From positions 124,001 through 188,000 of the forward strand of contig NZ_FRCZ01000005.1 in assembly GCF_900143085.1 (NCBI RefSeq): a stretch of DNA of 64,000 nt. The letters are read 5' to 3'. How positions within the stretch are numbered: position 1 is the stretch's first letter; the number at the start of each line of letters is the position of its first letter. Under the pieces are notes generated by a model. The model was not told where the DNA came from and did not search any database. It saw nothing but the letters and a program-made list of their open reading frames with translations. This DNA is from Gracilibacillus kekensis. GTDB taxonomy: Bacteria; Bacillota; Bacilli; Bacillales; Amphibacillaceae. A program made the translations under genes and the position numbers. Below, in pieces: positions 26,072 through 35,304 of this stretch.

Positions 26072-27232
26072 TTATTTTAACTGTTGAAACGCTTTTTCTA
26101 AATCGTTAATTTGCAATTCTGCTCCTTCTAGTCCAATCGACAAACGAATAAGTCCTGGAGAAATCCCACTTTCTATTAGTTGCTGTTCGTTATCGCCTTT
26201 CACTGGAGAGTTTACTAAACTTTCATACCCACCCCAGCTAACACCGATTTTAAAAAGGGTTAATGCATCAATAAATCGCGAAACACTTTCAAAATTAGCA
26301 CCCTTTAATTCAAAGCTTAGTAATCCTGAATACCCTTTCATCTGATTCTTCAAAAAAGGATTTTCCTTTTCTTCTAAACTCGGATGATAAATACGAGCAA
26401 TTTCCCGTTTTGTGCTTAAATAATCAATAACCTTTAAAGCATTCTCCTGATGTTGTTTTAGTCGTATTGGCAGGGTGCGTAATCCTCGATTAATTAAATA
26501 AGAATCATGTGCTCCCAACACAGCACCATTAAGCTGATATCCGTATTGAAAAATTTCGTCAACTAAATCGTAATTTCCTACAACAGCACCTCCGACCACA
26601 TCGCTGTGACCACCTATATACTTCGTTAAAGAGTGGATGGATAAATCGAATCCTAGCGTTAAAGGTTTCTGAAAAATCGGGGTAGACCAAGTATTATCTA
26701 TCGCTGTAATAATGCCTTTAGCTTTGGCCAATTGTGTAATTTCCTGAAGATTCACGACTTTCATTAACATGGTTCCTGGACTTTCTACATAAATCATTTT
26801 AGTATTGTCCTGAATCATCTCATGAAAATTTGTTAAATGATGATCTACAAAACTGTACGATATGTTGAACTTTGATAGATAATCTATTAACTGTGTAGTA
26901 GGTCCATAAATATTATTGATTAATACCACATGATCTCCGCTATTTAGTAGCGTAAAAAACACGGCACTGATCGCCCCCATTCCTGAGCTAAAGCATTTGC
27001 ATTCTTCCCCCTTTTCAAGAGCCGCTAATTTCTTCTCCAGAATGTTAACCGTTGGATTAACGCCTCTGGAATAAACATAATTTTTTCTTTCCAACTTTTG
27101 TGCTTCTGTAAATTCCTTGAAATTTCTAAAAGTAAAAAGACTTGTTTGATAAATCGGAGGAGAAACTGCACCCTGATAGGAGTGTGGATCCTCTCCAAAC
27201 TGTGTACAAATCTCTTCATCAGTGTACGTCAT
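26072..27232 (-). CDS. PLP-dependent Cys/Met-metabolism enzyme
   Basis: 386 residues of the cystathionine gamma-synthase/gamma-lyase/methionine gamma-lyase family. Visible features are the N-terminal YQGAVSPPIYQTSLF, the PLP phosphate site FSSGMGAISAVF, DNTWSTPIFQ, and the catalytic lysine in SIHSLTKYIGGHSD. Sequence alone does not tell synthase from lyase. It heads a two-gene unit with the NhaC transporter and is divergent from the GntR regulator. AAGGAAGGATG precedes the ATG. Confidence 0.87.
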   Translation of the reverse strand: MTYTDEEICTQFGEDPHSYQGAVSPPIYQTSLFTFRNFKEFTEAQKLERKNYVYSRGVNPTVNILEKKLAALEKGEECKCFSSGMGAISAVFFTLLNSGDHVVLINNIYGPTTQLIDYLSKFNISYSFVDHHLTNFHEMIQDNTKMIYVESPGTMLMKVVNLQEITQLAKAKGIITAIDNTWSTPIFQKPLTLGFDLSIHSLTKYIGGHSDVVGGAVVGNYDLVDEIFQYGYQLNGAVLGAHDSYLINRGLRTLPIRLKQHQENALKVIDYLSTKREIARIYHPSLEEKENPFLKNQMKGYSGLLSFELKGANFESVSRFIDALTLFKIGVSWGGYESLVNSPVKGDNEQQLIESGISPGLIRLSIGLEGAELQINDLEKAFQQLK

Positions 27233-27299
27233 AAGTTAATCATCCTTCCTTCCATTGAAATGCTTTAACTTTATTTAATTTTTTTCATTTTACCATACT

Positions 27300-27322
27300 T
27301 TCAACCTGTATGAAAGGTTGGA
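27300..27322. promoter_or_regulatory. Possible GntR operator in the divergent region
   Basis: The inverted repeat TTCAACCT-N7-AGGTTGGA lies between the divergent lyase and gntR starts, about 70 bp from the lyase start and 80 bp from gntR. FadR-type regulators bind palindromes of this size. Assignment is by position only. Confidence 0.4.
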
Positions 27323-27401
27323 ATTTTCTGATATTTTAATCATTGGATAAATAAGCATTGATAGTATACACTTAAAACAAGATTTTTTAGAGGTGAATGG
27401 T

Positions 27402-28085
27402 ATGAAACTATTAAAAAAGAAACGACTTTCAGAATTAGTTGCGGATGAAATAAAGAATTATATAAAAAAGCAAAATTTGAAAGAAGGAGATAAGCTTCCT
27501 CCCATTTCTTCACTAATTGAGACTTTAGGCATCGGAAGGTCTTCTTTGAGAGAGGCACTGCAGCTTTTAGAAACACAGGGTTATCTGGAAATTTTAAATG
27601 GTAAAGGGACCTACGTAAAAAATATTAAACCTTTTCATATTCAGACTGCGTTCGAAATTGAGAATGAACGAAACTTTTTATTAGAAGCTTTAGAAGTAAG
27701 AATTGCTTTGGAAGGAAAAGCTGTAGATTTGGCATCAAAAAAAGCTACGCAATCTGATATTGAAAAGATGGAATACCATTTAAAAGAATATATCAGGTGT
27801 ATTAACAACAATGAGCGAGAGAAAGCGAATCTTTCTGACTCATTATTCCACCAAACTATTTACGAAGCAGCCAAAAATAAGATGTTAAAGAGTATTATTG
27901 ATTCCGTTTGGGATACCTTTCATCAATTTTGGAATGAGCCATTTGGCATTGAAGATATATTTGATAAGAGCTATCCATATCATGAAGACATGCTAGAAGC
28001 AATAAAGGAACAAAACCCTACTAAAGCCTCTGAGGCTTTTTTGAAAATTATGGATTCGGTTAGAACTTCGATTAAGAATATTTAA
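27402..28085 (+). CDS. GntR/FadR-family transcriptional regulator
   Basis: 227 residues. The N-terminal winged helix has the typical LKEGDKLPPISSLIETLG...GRSSLREALQLLETQGYLEI. The C-terminal helical FCD domain follows (ALEVRIALEGKAVDLASKKA, and DSLFHQTIYEAAKN with a metal-ligand Asp and His). The start at 27402 has AGAGGTG 6 bases upstream. It is divergent from the lyase-NhaC pair and is likely their regulator, responding to a small organic acid or amino acid. Confidence 0.88.
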   Translation: MKLLKKKRLSELVADEIKNYIKKQNLKEGDKLPPISSLIETLGIGRSSLREALQLLETQGYLEILNGKGTYVKNIKPFHIQTAFEIENERNFLLEALEVRIALEGKAVDLASKKATQSDIEKMEYHLKEYIRCINNNEREKANLSDSLFHQTIYEAAKNKMLKSIIDSVWDTFHQFWNEPFGIEDIFDKSYPYHEDMLEAIKEQNPTKASEAFLKIMDSVRTSIKNI

Positions 28086-28338
28086 AAATTATTGTCAAGA
28101 AAACTTGAGGAATAGATTAGAGATCAAGTTAAGTTGAAGTTATGAAAATTCCAACCATCGTACAAAACTTTAACACGGATGTAAAAAAGGAAGCTTAAAC
28201 AAAATTATATATATGAAGGATTATGTGATTCTTATATTTCTCGCAATCTATGTTTATGTTCTACCTTCTAATTTTAGGTCTGATAATAAATCCTTGGAAA
28301 ATCACATGAACCTTATCTGAGGGGACGTACTAAAAAAA
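28086..28338. other. Non-coding gap after the GntR gene
   Basis: About 250 bases between convergent genes. Apart from the terminator at its right edge I see no gene, RNA or repeat. Confidence 0.5.
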
Positions 28339-28366
28339 CGCACCACTAAAAATTATATGTGGTGCG
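28339..28366 (-). terminator. Terminator of the YhfP-like gene
   Basis: An 8-bp stem CGCACCAC / GTGGTGCG followed on the minus strand by seven T, 35 bp after the stop codon. Confidence 0.85.
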
Positions 28367-28400
28367 CTCATCATTCTCTTTTATGATTCAAAAATCCCTA

Positions 28401-29393
28401 TTATAATTTCACAATCATTCTCCCGCTCACTTGCCCTTTTAGCAATTTAGGAAGAACATTAGGAAGCTGTTCCAGGCTTACTTCTTCTGCTATAAACTCT
28501 TCCATATTAGCTGGTTTAATATCAGACGCTAGACGCTGCCATGTCTTCACGCGCGTTTCCATCGGACAATTAACAGAATCAATCCCTAGCAGATTAATAT
28601 TTCTCAAGATAAATGGAATAACACTAGTTGGTAGTTCTGTTCCAGCAGTTAATCCACTAATTGCAGCAGATCCACCATATTGAATTTGAGTTAAAAGAGA
28701 TGCAAGAGGTTCGCCACCTACAGGGTCAACAGCCCCAGCCCATTTAGGTTTTCTTATAACTTTTATTTCTCCATCGTATACCTCGTCACGAGAAATAATT
28801 GTATCTGCTCCAAGTCTTCGCAAATAGTCATGTTCAGATTCTTTACCCGTACTTGCTTCCACTTGATACCCGCGAGAAGCTAGTATTGATACCGCAAAGC
28901 TTCCGACACCACCAGTTGCCCCTGTCACAAGTACCTTGCCATTTTCAGGCGTCAGATTGTTTTCTTCCAGACGTTGAACAGATAATGCTGCCGTAAAGCC
29001 AGCCGTTCCGATTATCATCGCTTCTTTTAGCGAAAGTCCTTCCGGGAGTGGAACAATCCACTTACCAGGCATACGCGCATATTCACTATACCCGCCGAAA
29101 TGGGAAACACCGATCTCATAGCTAGTCGCAATGACCTCGTCCCCTTCCTTAAACTGTGGATCATCAGATGAAACAACTACACCTGCTAAATCAATGCCAG
29201 GTACGGCAGGATATTCTCTTATAATTTTGCCATCAGGATGTGCAGCAAGGCTATCTTTATAATTTACTCCGGAGTAATGAACCCTGATCAGGACTTCACC
29301 CTCTTGTAAATCCCCAAAATTGAGTTCATTAATTTCAACAGAAAATTCTTCATTTTGTTTATTTACTACTAACGCTTTGAATGTATCTGACAT
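28401..29393 (-). CDS. yhfP: YhdH/YhfP-family NADPH oxidoreductase
   Basis: 330 residues, the same length as B. subtilis YhfP. It is a zinc-free MDR quinone oxidoreductase of the AcuI (acrylyl-CoA reductase)-like subgroup. Motifs include HYSGVNYKDSLAA, VPGIDLAGVV, and the Rossmann loop VLVTGATGGVGSFAVSILA. The physiological substrate is probably an activated alkene; acrylyl-CoA is known for relatives. AAAGGATG precedes the ATG. It has its own terminator. Confidence 0.85.
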   Translation of the reverse strand: MSDTFKALVVNKQNEEFSVEINELNFGDLQEGEVLIRVHYSGVNYKDSLAAHPDGKIIREYPAVPGIDLAGVVVSSDDPQFKEGDEVIATSYEIGVSHFGGYSEYARMPGKWIVPLPEGLSLKEAMIIGTAGFTAALSVQRLEENNLTPENGKVLVTGATGGVGSFAVSILASRGYQVEASTGKESEHDYLRRLGADTIISRDEVYDGEIKVIRKPKWAGAVDPVGGEPLASLLTQIQYGGSAAISGLTAGTELPTSVIPFILRNINLLGIDSVNCPMETRVKTWQRLASDIKPANMEEFIAEEVSLEQLPNVLPKLLKGQVSGRMIVKL

Positions 29394-29537
29394 TTTTATT
29401 CATCCTTTCTAGAATGGAGCGATCAATTTACTTCTTAATTTATTTTATTTTTATCAAAAAATGGTATTTAATTTCTTTCATACACATCCTAGTTCATTTA
29501 AATAGCTACTATCAAGAGATCTGCTTGTATATTAAAA

Positions 29538-29579
29538 GTCACCAAATAGTTTTCAGCAGACACAAGACTATTTGGTAAC
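29538..29579 (-). terminator. Terminator of the BmrA-type exporter gene
   Basis: A 13-bp imperfect stem (GTCACCAAATAGT / ACTATTTGGTAAC) followed on the minus strand by TTTTAATAT, about 55 bp after the stop. Confidence 0.7.
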
Positions 29580-29634
29580 GAATTACTTCACTTTAACGGC
29601 AATTCTCACATTAGCATATTACTAACGATATCAT

Positions 29635-31362
29635 TTACGTCAGTTGCTGTTCAGCGAAGGATCGATACAACGCATGGTTCTCCAAGAGATCCTGATGCGT
29701 GCCTTTTCCCGTAATTTCACCTTTCTCGATAAAGATTATTTTATCAGCATCGACAATCGTTGCCAGGCGATGAGCAATGACGAAAGTAGTTCTTCCTTCC
29801 ATTAATCGATGCAGTGCTTTTTGTACGACTTGTTCGGATTGGCTATCTAAACTGGCCGTTGCCTCATCCAATAATAATAGCTTTGGATTACGTAGAAAGG
29901 CACGAGCAATATTGATACGTTGTCGTTGTCCGCCTGATAGCTTTGTACCTCTTTCTCCTACCTCTGTATCTAATCCTTTAGGAAGTTGTTGGATAAATTG
30001 CTCGGCATACGCCATTCTGGCAACGATCCATAGCTGCTCATCTGATACTTGATTAGCATTTTCCAACCCATACGTTAAATTCTCACGAATCGTCCCAGAC
30101 ATCATCGAACTCTCTTGCGATACATAACCTAGCTGTGAACGCCAGGACTGTAGTGATAATGCACCTATCGACTCTTCCCCAATCAAAACTTGGCCATTTG
30201 TCGGATTGTAATAACGTTCCAGTAGGCCAAAGACTGTAGTTTTCCCTCCCCCACTCGGTCCAGCAAAAGCAATCATTTCTCCTGAAGCTATGGAAAAAGA
30301 CATGTTTTTGATGATAGGATCGCCTTCTTCATAGGAGAAATCTACCTTATCAAAAGTGATAGGCAAACCTTCAATCGAACGCTCAACTCCTTGCTGCTTT
30401 TCTTCTACCTCTTCTTCAAGAATTTCCATAATCCGACCTGTAGCACCTTTTGCCTTTTGGAGCTCGGTAAAAAACATCGCAAAGCTCGTGATCGGAAAGA
30501 CAATTTGAAACAAATAAAGCAGAAAGGCTACCAATGACCCTGTGGACATCGTTCCTTCCTCTACACGAATTCCTCCATAAGCAATGATAACCACAATTAC
30601 CAGCATCACGATCATATACATAAAAGGACCAACTACTGAGAATATCCGCGCTTCCTTTAAACCTGTTTTAAGTAGGTTAAAGATACCGTTATTTCCTTTT
30701 TGTAACTCTACCTTCTCTGCTGTCGATGACTTCATTAATTTAATTTCACTGACGGTTTGCTGGATTTCCCCTTGAAAAGTAGCTGTCTGATCCTGCAAAG
30801 TTCTAGAGACCTTAGACATGCGTGAACCTAGTGGGATCATCACTAGCACTGTTAATGGCACTGCAATTAACATCATCAGTGTCATACGCCAATCCATAAT
30901 GAATAAAATAATGACCGCACCAAAAATCGAAATGAGTCCGGATATAAATTGCGGAAAATGCTGTGATACCAGATTTTTGACGATCCCAGTATCATTGATT
31001 ACACGACTGACCGATTCGCCACTTGGCTGCCGATCAAAGTAACGTACAGGTAACCGAATCAGCTTCGACCAGATGATCTCTCGTAAACCAGCAACCACTT
31101 TTTGTCCGACATAGGAAAGGGCATAAGCGGAGAAACCATCAATCAATGCATGCAAAACAAAGATCCCCACAATAAGTGCAATAAATCCAAGGCTTATAGA
31201 AGTGATAGAAAAACCATCAACCAATTCCCTTGTCAGCAATGGGATGGTTAAACCGACCAAGGTAGTTAATACACTACCTGCTAGACCGATAATTAAGATG
31301 AATTTCGGTATTTTCAATGAAAAAATAAGCGATAAAAAGGCTTTAATTGATTGATTTTCCAT
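29635..31362 (-). CDS. bmrA: BmrA-type multidrug ABC exporter (fused half transporter)
   Basis: 575 residues. An N-terminal type IV exporter domain with six helices (to about residue 310) is followed by an ATPase domain: Walker A GPSGGGKTT near 365, Q-loop YVSQESSMMSGTIRENL, signature KLSGGQRQRINIA, and Walker B LLLLDEATASLD with the H-loop in VIAHRLATI. It is similar along its length to B. subtilis BmrA (YvcC), a homodimeric drug exporter. The ribosome site AAAGGAG overlaps the stop of a decayed upstream frame. Confidence 0.9.
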   Translation of the reverse strand: MENQSIKAFLSLIFSLKIPKFILIIGLAGSVLTTLVGLTIPLLTRELVDGFSITSISLGFIALIVGIFVLHALIDGFSAYALSYVGQKVVAGLREIIWSKLIRLPVRYFDRQPSGESVSRVINDTGIVKNLVSQHFPQFISGLISIFGAVIILFIMDWRMTLMMLIAVPLTVLVMIPLGSRMSKVSRTLQDQTATFQGEIQQTVSEIKLMKSSTAEKVELQKGNNGIFNLLKTGLKEARIFSVVGPFMYMIVMLVIVVIIAYGGIRVEEGTMSTGSLVAFLLYLFQIVFPITSFAMFFTELQKAKGATGRIMEILEEEVEEKQQGVERSIEGLPITFDKVDFSYEEGDPIIKNMSFSIASGEMIAFAGPSGGGKTTVFGLLERYYNPTNGQVLIGEESIGALSLQSWRSQLGYVSQESSMMSGTIRENLTYGLENANQVSDEQLWIVARMAYAEQFIQQLPKGLDTEVGERGTKLSGGQRQRINIARAFLRNPKLLLLDEATASLDSQSEQVVQKALHRLMEGRTTFVIAHRLATIVDADKIIFIEKGEITGKGTHQDLLENHALYRSFAEQQLT

Positions 31363-31378
31363 GAACTTTATTCTCCTT

Positions 31379-31501
31379 TTACTTACGATTAAAAAACTGT
31401 TCTACTATCTGATCTAACCAAACTTCTTCCTTCTTTGTTAAGGGCACATACATAAGTTTATCCAACTCTTCTAAAAAGTGACCCCTGTATATCTGGCGAT
31501 T
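31379..31501 (-). pseudogene. Possible 3' remnant of a gene upstream of bmrA
   Basis: A 40-codon open frame ends at TAA 31379-31381, 16 bp before the bmrA start, and reads like a real C-terminus (HFLEELDKLMYVPLTKKEEV, then WLDQIVEQFFNRK). No start codon with a ribosome site can be found, and another frame just upstream reads FTVSEIARYTGVTF, like a helix-turn-helix. It may be what is left of the exporter's regulator. This is a weak call. Confidence 0.35.
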
Positions 31502-31662
31502 TCACTAACCGTAAAGCACAGCTACTGCTCCTATCTCTTATGTTAGCGCATCATTTCACCTCACGTAACGTAATGCGCCAGAGTTTTTATATAATTTGAT
31601 TTAGAGAGTCTGTGAGATTCAGACTTTCACTAGAAGTGTAAGATTCTGTATTAAACAGCGGA

Positions 31663-31690
31663 AAAGTCAACTCGTCACTGAGTTGACTTT
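31663..31690 (-). terminator. Terminator of the YcdB-like gene
   Basis: A perfect 11-bp stem AAAGTCAACTC / GAGTTGACTTT lies 15 bp after the stop codon on the minus strand. Confidence 0.75.
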
Positions 31691-31704
31691 CTCTCCTAAT
31701 ATTA

Positions 31705-33174
31705 TTATTCGCTTTCTCTTATAATCCCTGTATCCACGTATGTAACTTCACCAGTATGGGCATTTATTTTTTCAATATGGTTGCCCGTTTTCGGAAAGTC
31801 AACAAGGTAAGAAAGCGTATAGTATTTGGCATCATCAAGGTATTTAACAGTACGGGATAATTTCATTTCCATTTCACTAAAGAAGCGTTGTTCAGCTTCT
31901 TCCATCGTTATAGTGGGTGTGATGCTTAACTGAGAGAGACTGTGTAGTTGTTTGTCACTCAAACTAGCAACAGAACATTCACGAATAGTCCCAGTGTAAA
32001 TTCCTACATGAACATGCGCCTCATATCCCTCTAATCTTATACCATGATATTCTCGGTAAAAAGTAAACATTGATGTTGGTTCAGGCTCCGGTAACTCCTC
32101 CCAATCTTCCTCCTCTATACCTTCTAACTCTTCTTGTTCTATCTCCTCTTCAACCAATTCCTCATCAATTTCAGTTAGATCCATACTTGTGTCATATGGC
32201 TCCTCTAGTACATACTTCTCTTGAACATTTCCAACTACTAATTCCAAAAACTCTACTGCTCTCTCCTGCATTTGTTCTAAAGGTAACTCAGAATCATCTT
32301 CTTTATGTTCGTATGGAAGATTGGAATAACTAAAATGACCCGTTTCATTGTTATATACGGATATTAAAGCTTCTTCTTCATCTTTATCAACTAGTATCGT
32401 TGGATCAATCCAAATTTCGGATCCTTCCTCCCCAACTTTTTTCACCAAGCCATCATGTACCTGTAACATTTCTTCCAGAGTTTCTGTCGGTTTTGTGGCA
32501 GCAATACGCTGAACAGGGAGATCTTTCGCATCCATAAATTCATACAACGACTCCACCTTGCCATCCACACCAACTCCCATTAAATCATCGTTGGTACGAT
32601 TAACGAGTTTCGCATCGCCGTAATCCTCTTCAGCTTCATCAGGAAGATGAATAGAGAGTTGAAGATAGCCAGTTGTTCTTAATCGCTCTTTTGCTTCTTC
32701 CTTAGAATATTCATTGGTTGGATACTCGAGTTCAAAGTCTGTTTGACCAATGGTAGCTGATGTTAGCTCCCCATTCCTTGTAAAATGCAAAGTACACCCT
32801 GTATGGGGAATAGATAAATCAAGCTTAGGGTCGCGTTCCTCATAGGTTACCATATAATTATTATCCGTAAATTCGTTCAACATGCTAAAATGTACTTCTC
32901 TATCAATGAACGTATCAACAAAAAGCTGTGATAGTCTCATCATTTCATCAATGTTTGCAGGTTTATCGCTTATTTGTTCTTCAAGTTCCTCTTCATCTTC
33001 ATAGAAAGAGTAAGATTCATAACCTTCAAACTGTCCCTCTTCATTTAGTAGAACGATGCCATATTCCTCTTTTGTCACTGCATCAATTACCTGGGAATCA
33101 AATTCGCCAATTACTATTTCAATTGAAGGACTGGCTGGTATAAAAGGTTGTAATTTATTGATTAGGTTTTCCAT
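31705..33174 (-). CDS. YcdB/YcdC-repeat-like protein
   Basis: 489 residues, very acidic, with no signal peptide or membrane segment. The repeated pattern of PepSY-like segments (SKEEAKERLRTTGYLQLS..., TMEEAEQRFFSEMEMKLS..., and the end KTGNHIEKINAHTGEVTYVDTG) resembles YcdB/YcdC-repeat (DUF4901) proteins of Bacillus, usually annotated without function. I chose the ATG at 33174, with GGAG 7 bases upstream; an ATG 18 bases earlier lacks one. It is monocistronic. Confidence 0.65.
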   Translation of the reverse strand: MENLINKLQPFIPASPSIEIVIGEFDSQVIDAVTKEEYGIVLLNEEGQFEGYESYSFYEDEEELEEQISDKPANIDEMMRLSQLFVDTFIDREVHFSMLNEFTDNNYMVTYEERDPKLDLSIPHTGCTLHFTRNGELTSATIGQTDFELEYPTNEYSKEEAKERLRTTGYLQLSIHLPDEAEEDYGDAKLVNRTNDDLMGVGVDGKVESLYEFMDAKDLPVQRIAATKPTETLEEMLQVHDGLVKKVGEEGSEIWIDPTILVDKDEEEALISVYNNETGHFSYSNLPYEHKEDDSELPLEQMQERAVEFLELVVGNVQEKYVLEEPYDTSMDLTEIDEELVEEEIEQEELEGIEEEDWEELPEPEPTSMFTFYREYHGIRLEGYEAHVHVGIYTGTIRECSVASLSDKQLHSLSQLSITPTITMEEAEQRFFSEMEMKLSRTVKYLDDAKYYTLSYLVDFPKTGNHIEKINAHTGEVTYVDTGIIRESE

Positions 33175-33192
33175 TCGTTCACTCCATTTCAT

Positions 33193-33442
33193 TGTTATTT
33201 AAATGAATTTATACATATACGTGTGGCCTTGCAAAGTGGTTACACTTTTTTAAAATAATTATTAATGTTTTAGCATTAAAATATAAATAGATGGTTGCTG
33301 ATTAAAATGATATTTTCGTTGGCCTATCAATGAAAAGATTGGAGTATATTAGCGTAAGTAGTTCTCTTACCGTGCAAAAATTATCAAATAACATAACAAA
33401 GCATATGGCACTCGCATTATTCAAACATTTGATTTAACACAA
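33193..33442. other. Non-coding gap upstream of the YcdB-like gene
   Basis: About 250 AT-rich bases up to the acetyltransferase terminator. It should hold the promoter of the YcdB-like gene, but I see no convincing -35/-10 pair, gene or repeat. Confidence 0.4.
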
Positions 33443-33479
33443 AAAAATGCTTGGATACATAACGTATCCAAGCATTTTT
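33443..33479 (-). terminator. Terminator of the acetyltransferase locus
   Basis: A perfect 16-bp stem, AAAAATGCTTGGATAC / GTATCCAAGCATTTTT, lies about 90 bp after the full-length stop codon at 33566. Confidence 0.85.
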
Positions 33480-33565
33480 CTTTGTTTTCATTTATATTGT
33501 CTTGTTCAACTAAGCCTCGTTTGTAAAATAAAGACTTTATTTAAGTCACCATCTTGTTACAAAAA

Positions 33566-34066
33566 TTAAATCGTTAAAATCATTATATAGGAGTTCCCAT
33601 CATAATCATAATCCTTAAAACCTAATTTTTTATAAATATGAATTGCATTACTATTTTCTGGGTCTACACTCAATGATATAGATTTAAAACCATCCATTTT
33701 TGCTTGTTCAATAATACTCCTCATTAACATAAAACCTAAACCTCATCCTCTAACCTCTTTATTAACTGCAACCCCCAATTCAGGGGTTTTTGGATTGACA
33801 TAACCGTAGCCTTTGTTATCGCCATCAAACAATCTATACCATACAGCGCCAACTCGTTCACCCTCCGAATTATGTGCGATCAGTGCCTTATCTCCTTGTC
33901 TTCCCCAATCTACATAGTACTTTTTAATATGGGGTAAGCTCAATAATTCTTCTTTTGGTGGTTTGTTTTGAGGGATATGAATGGATTCATATAACATATC
34001 CATTAAAAAGTTTACTTCATCCCTTTCCATACCTCTTATATGAAACATTTTTATCCCCGCCCGCAA
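33566..34066 (-). pseudogene. GNAT acetyltransferase interrupted by an in-frame TGA
   Basis: The frame from 34066 reads as an acetyltransferase of about 166 codons. It begins MRAGIKMFHIRGMERDEVNF, runs through ELGVAVNKEVRG, meets TGA at 33743-33745, and continues without shift as GLGFMLMRSIIEQA, then SLSVDPENSNAIHIYKKLGF to TAA at 33566. The stop lies in the acetyl-CoA pyrophosphate loop, where RG-x-GxG is expected; CGA to TGA would explain it. Both halves look well preserved, so the break is recent, or the TGA is read through at some rate. Confidence 0.8.
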
Positions 34067-34253
34067 TTTTTTTCTGAATAACTTTTTGAATAAAACACCG
34101 AGTTAGTTCAATAAAAATTATCATTAAATTCATTCTTTTCCATGTTCTCGAATGAGTTTAGTATCGTCTTGATATTGTACAAGGGGTCCTTCTTTTATCA
34201 ACTTCTGAAAAACAATGTCACCTTTCAAGTGCATGCTGAAAAAAATGCTTTTC

Positions 34254-35108
34254 CTACTCTCTTTCTATGCCAGCGACCCCGAGCCCTCCTGGACCAGCAT
34301 GAGTAGAAATCATTGCACCTGCTTGTATCCAAGTGATATTTTTAAACCCATTTTCCTTTGCAATATCTGTCACATTCTCCTTGATTGTTTCATCTAAACC
34401 AATTGAATAAATGAGATATAATTGCTCTTTATCAAGGTTATATTGGTTGAAATACTCTAGAATAAGTTTCTCGGTAACGACACTCATTTTGCCGCGATAT
34501 TTCTTAGTAGAAACCAGTTTTCCATCCTTTAATTCAATGCACGGCTTTATTTTTAATAGAGCCCCTCCCAGATAGGCTATATTACTGACTCTTCCACCCG
34601 CTTTCAAAAATTCTAAACTACCGGGAACAAAAGCTAGTCTTGATTTTGGAACAATGTACTCAATTTTTTCTACTAATTCTTCTGGTTCGATCGTAGTTTC
34701 TTTTTCTAGTAAGTTCACCGCGTACATCACAATTGCCGCTAGTCCTCCGGTGACGTTTAATGCATCAATTAGAAATATATCCTCCAACTCTTCCGTCGCA
34801 ATCACGGCATTTTGAAAGGAAGACGATGCTTTTGATGTGTAGCCAATATGAACAATAACACACCCCGGATTTTTTGCTTGGATATCCTTAAAAAATTGTT
34901 CATATTCATGAATATTAGTCGCTGTAGTAGAAGGTATGTTTTTCGTTTGGTTATAAAATTCATAAATATCCTCCACCGGTAACGAACCATCTAAATAATC
35001 TTTGCCATCCATAATAACGTGCATCGGAACCACTTGAATGGGATGCTGTTCAGCAACACCTTGTGGTAAATCTGCTCCACTTTCAGTCGTCAAAATAATT
35101 TTTGTCAT
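34254..35108 (-). CDS. DegV family fatty-acid-binding protein
   Basis: 284 residues. DegV-type proteins bind a fatty acid and (as FakB) present it to the FakA kinase for phospholipid synthesis. Typical features are the TTESGADLP start, the IPSTTATNIHEYEQFF segment with the conserved Thr-Ser cluster, IGYTSKASSSFQNAV, and the C-terminal GPGGLGVAG. No FakA gene is nearby. AAAGGAGG precedes the ATG. It is next to the gas-vesicle operon on the same strand, but separated by that operon's terminator. Confidence 0.9.
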   Translation of the reverse strand: MTKIILTTESGADLPQGVAEQHPIQVVPMHVIMDGKDYLDGSLPVEDIYEFYNQTKNIPSTTATNIHEYEQFFKDIQAKNPGCVIVHIGYTSKASSSFQNAVIATEELEDIFLIDALNVTGGLAAIVMYAVNLLEKETTIEPEELVEKIEYIVPKSRLAFVPGSLEFLKAGGRVSNIAYLGGALLKIKPCIELKDGKLVSTKKYRGKMSVVTEKLILEYFNQYNLDKEQLYLIYSIGLDETIKENVTDIAKENGFKNITWIQAGAMISTHAGPGGLGVAGIERE

Positions 35109-35246
35109 ATTGCTACCTCCTTTCTAATTACTTATTTTTTCATTTCCTACTCTTACTATACATGAATATCGGTTATCTACCAGAAATATATAAAGAGACA
35201 TGTATAGGGGAAAGCGAATCTGCTGTTTTAGACATCTAGGCAAAAA

Positions 35247-35284
35247 ATAGATCTAATTAGATTAACGACTCTAATTAGATCTAT
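35247..35284 (-). terminator. Terminator of the gas-vesicle operon
   Basis: A perfect 15-bp stem ATAGATCTAATTAGA / TCTAATTAGATCTAT with an 8-base loop, followed on the minus strand by six T. It lies 20 bp after the last gvp gene. Confidence 0.85.
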
Positions 35285-35304
35285 TCATCTGCTCTAGTGC
35301 AAGA

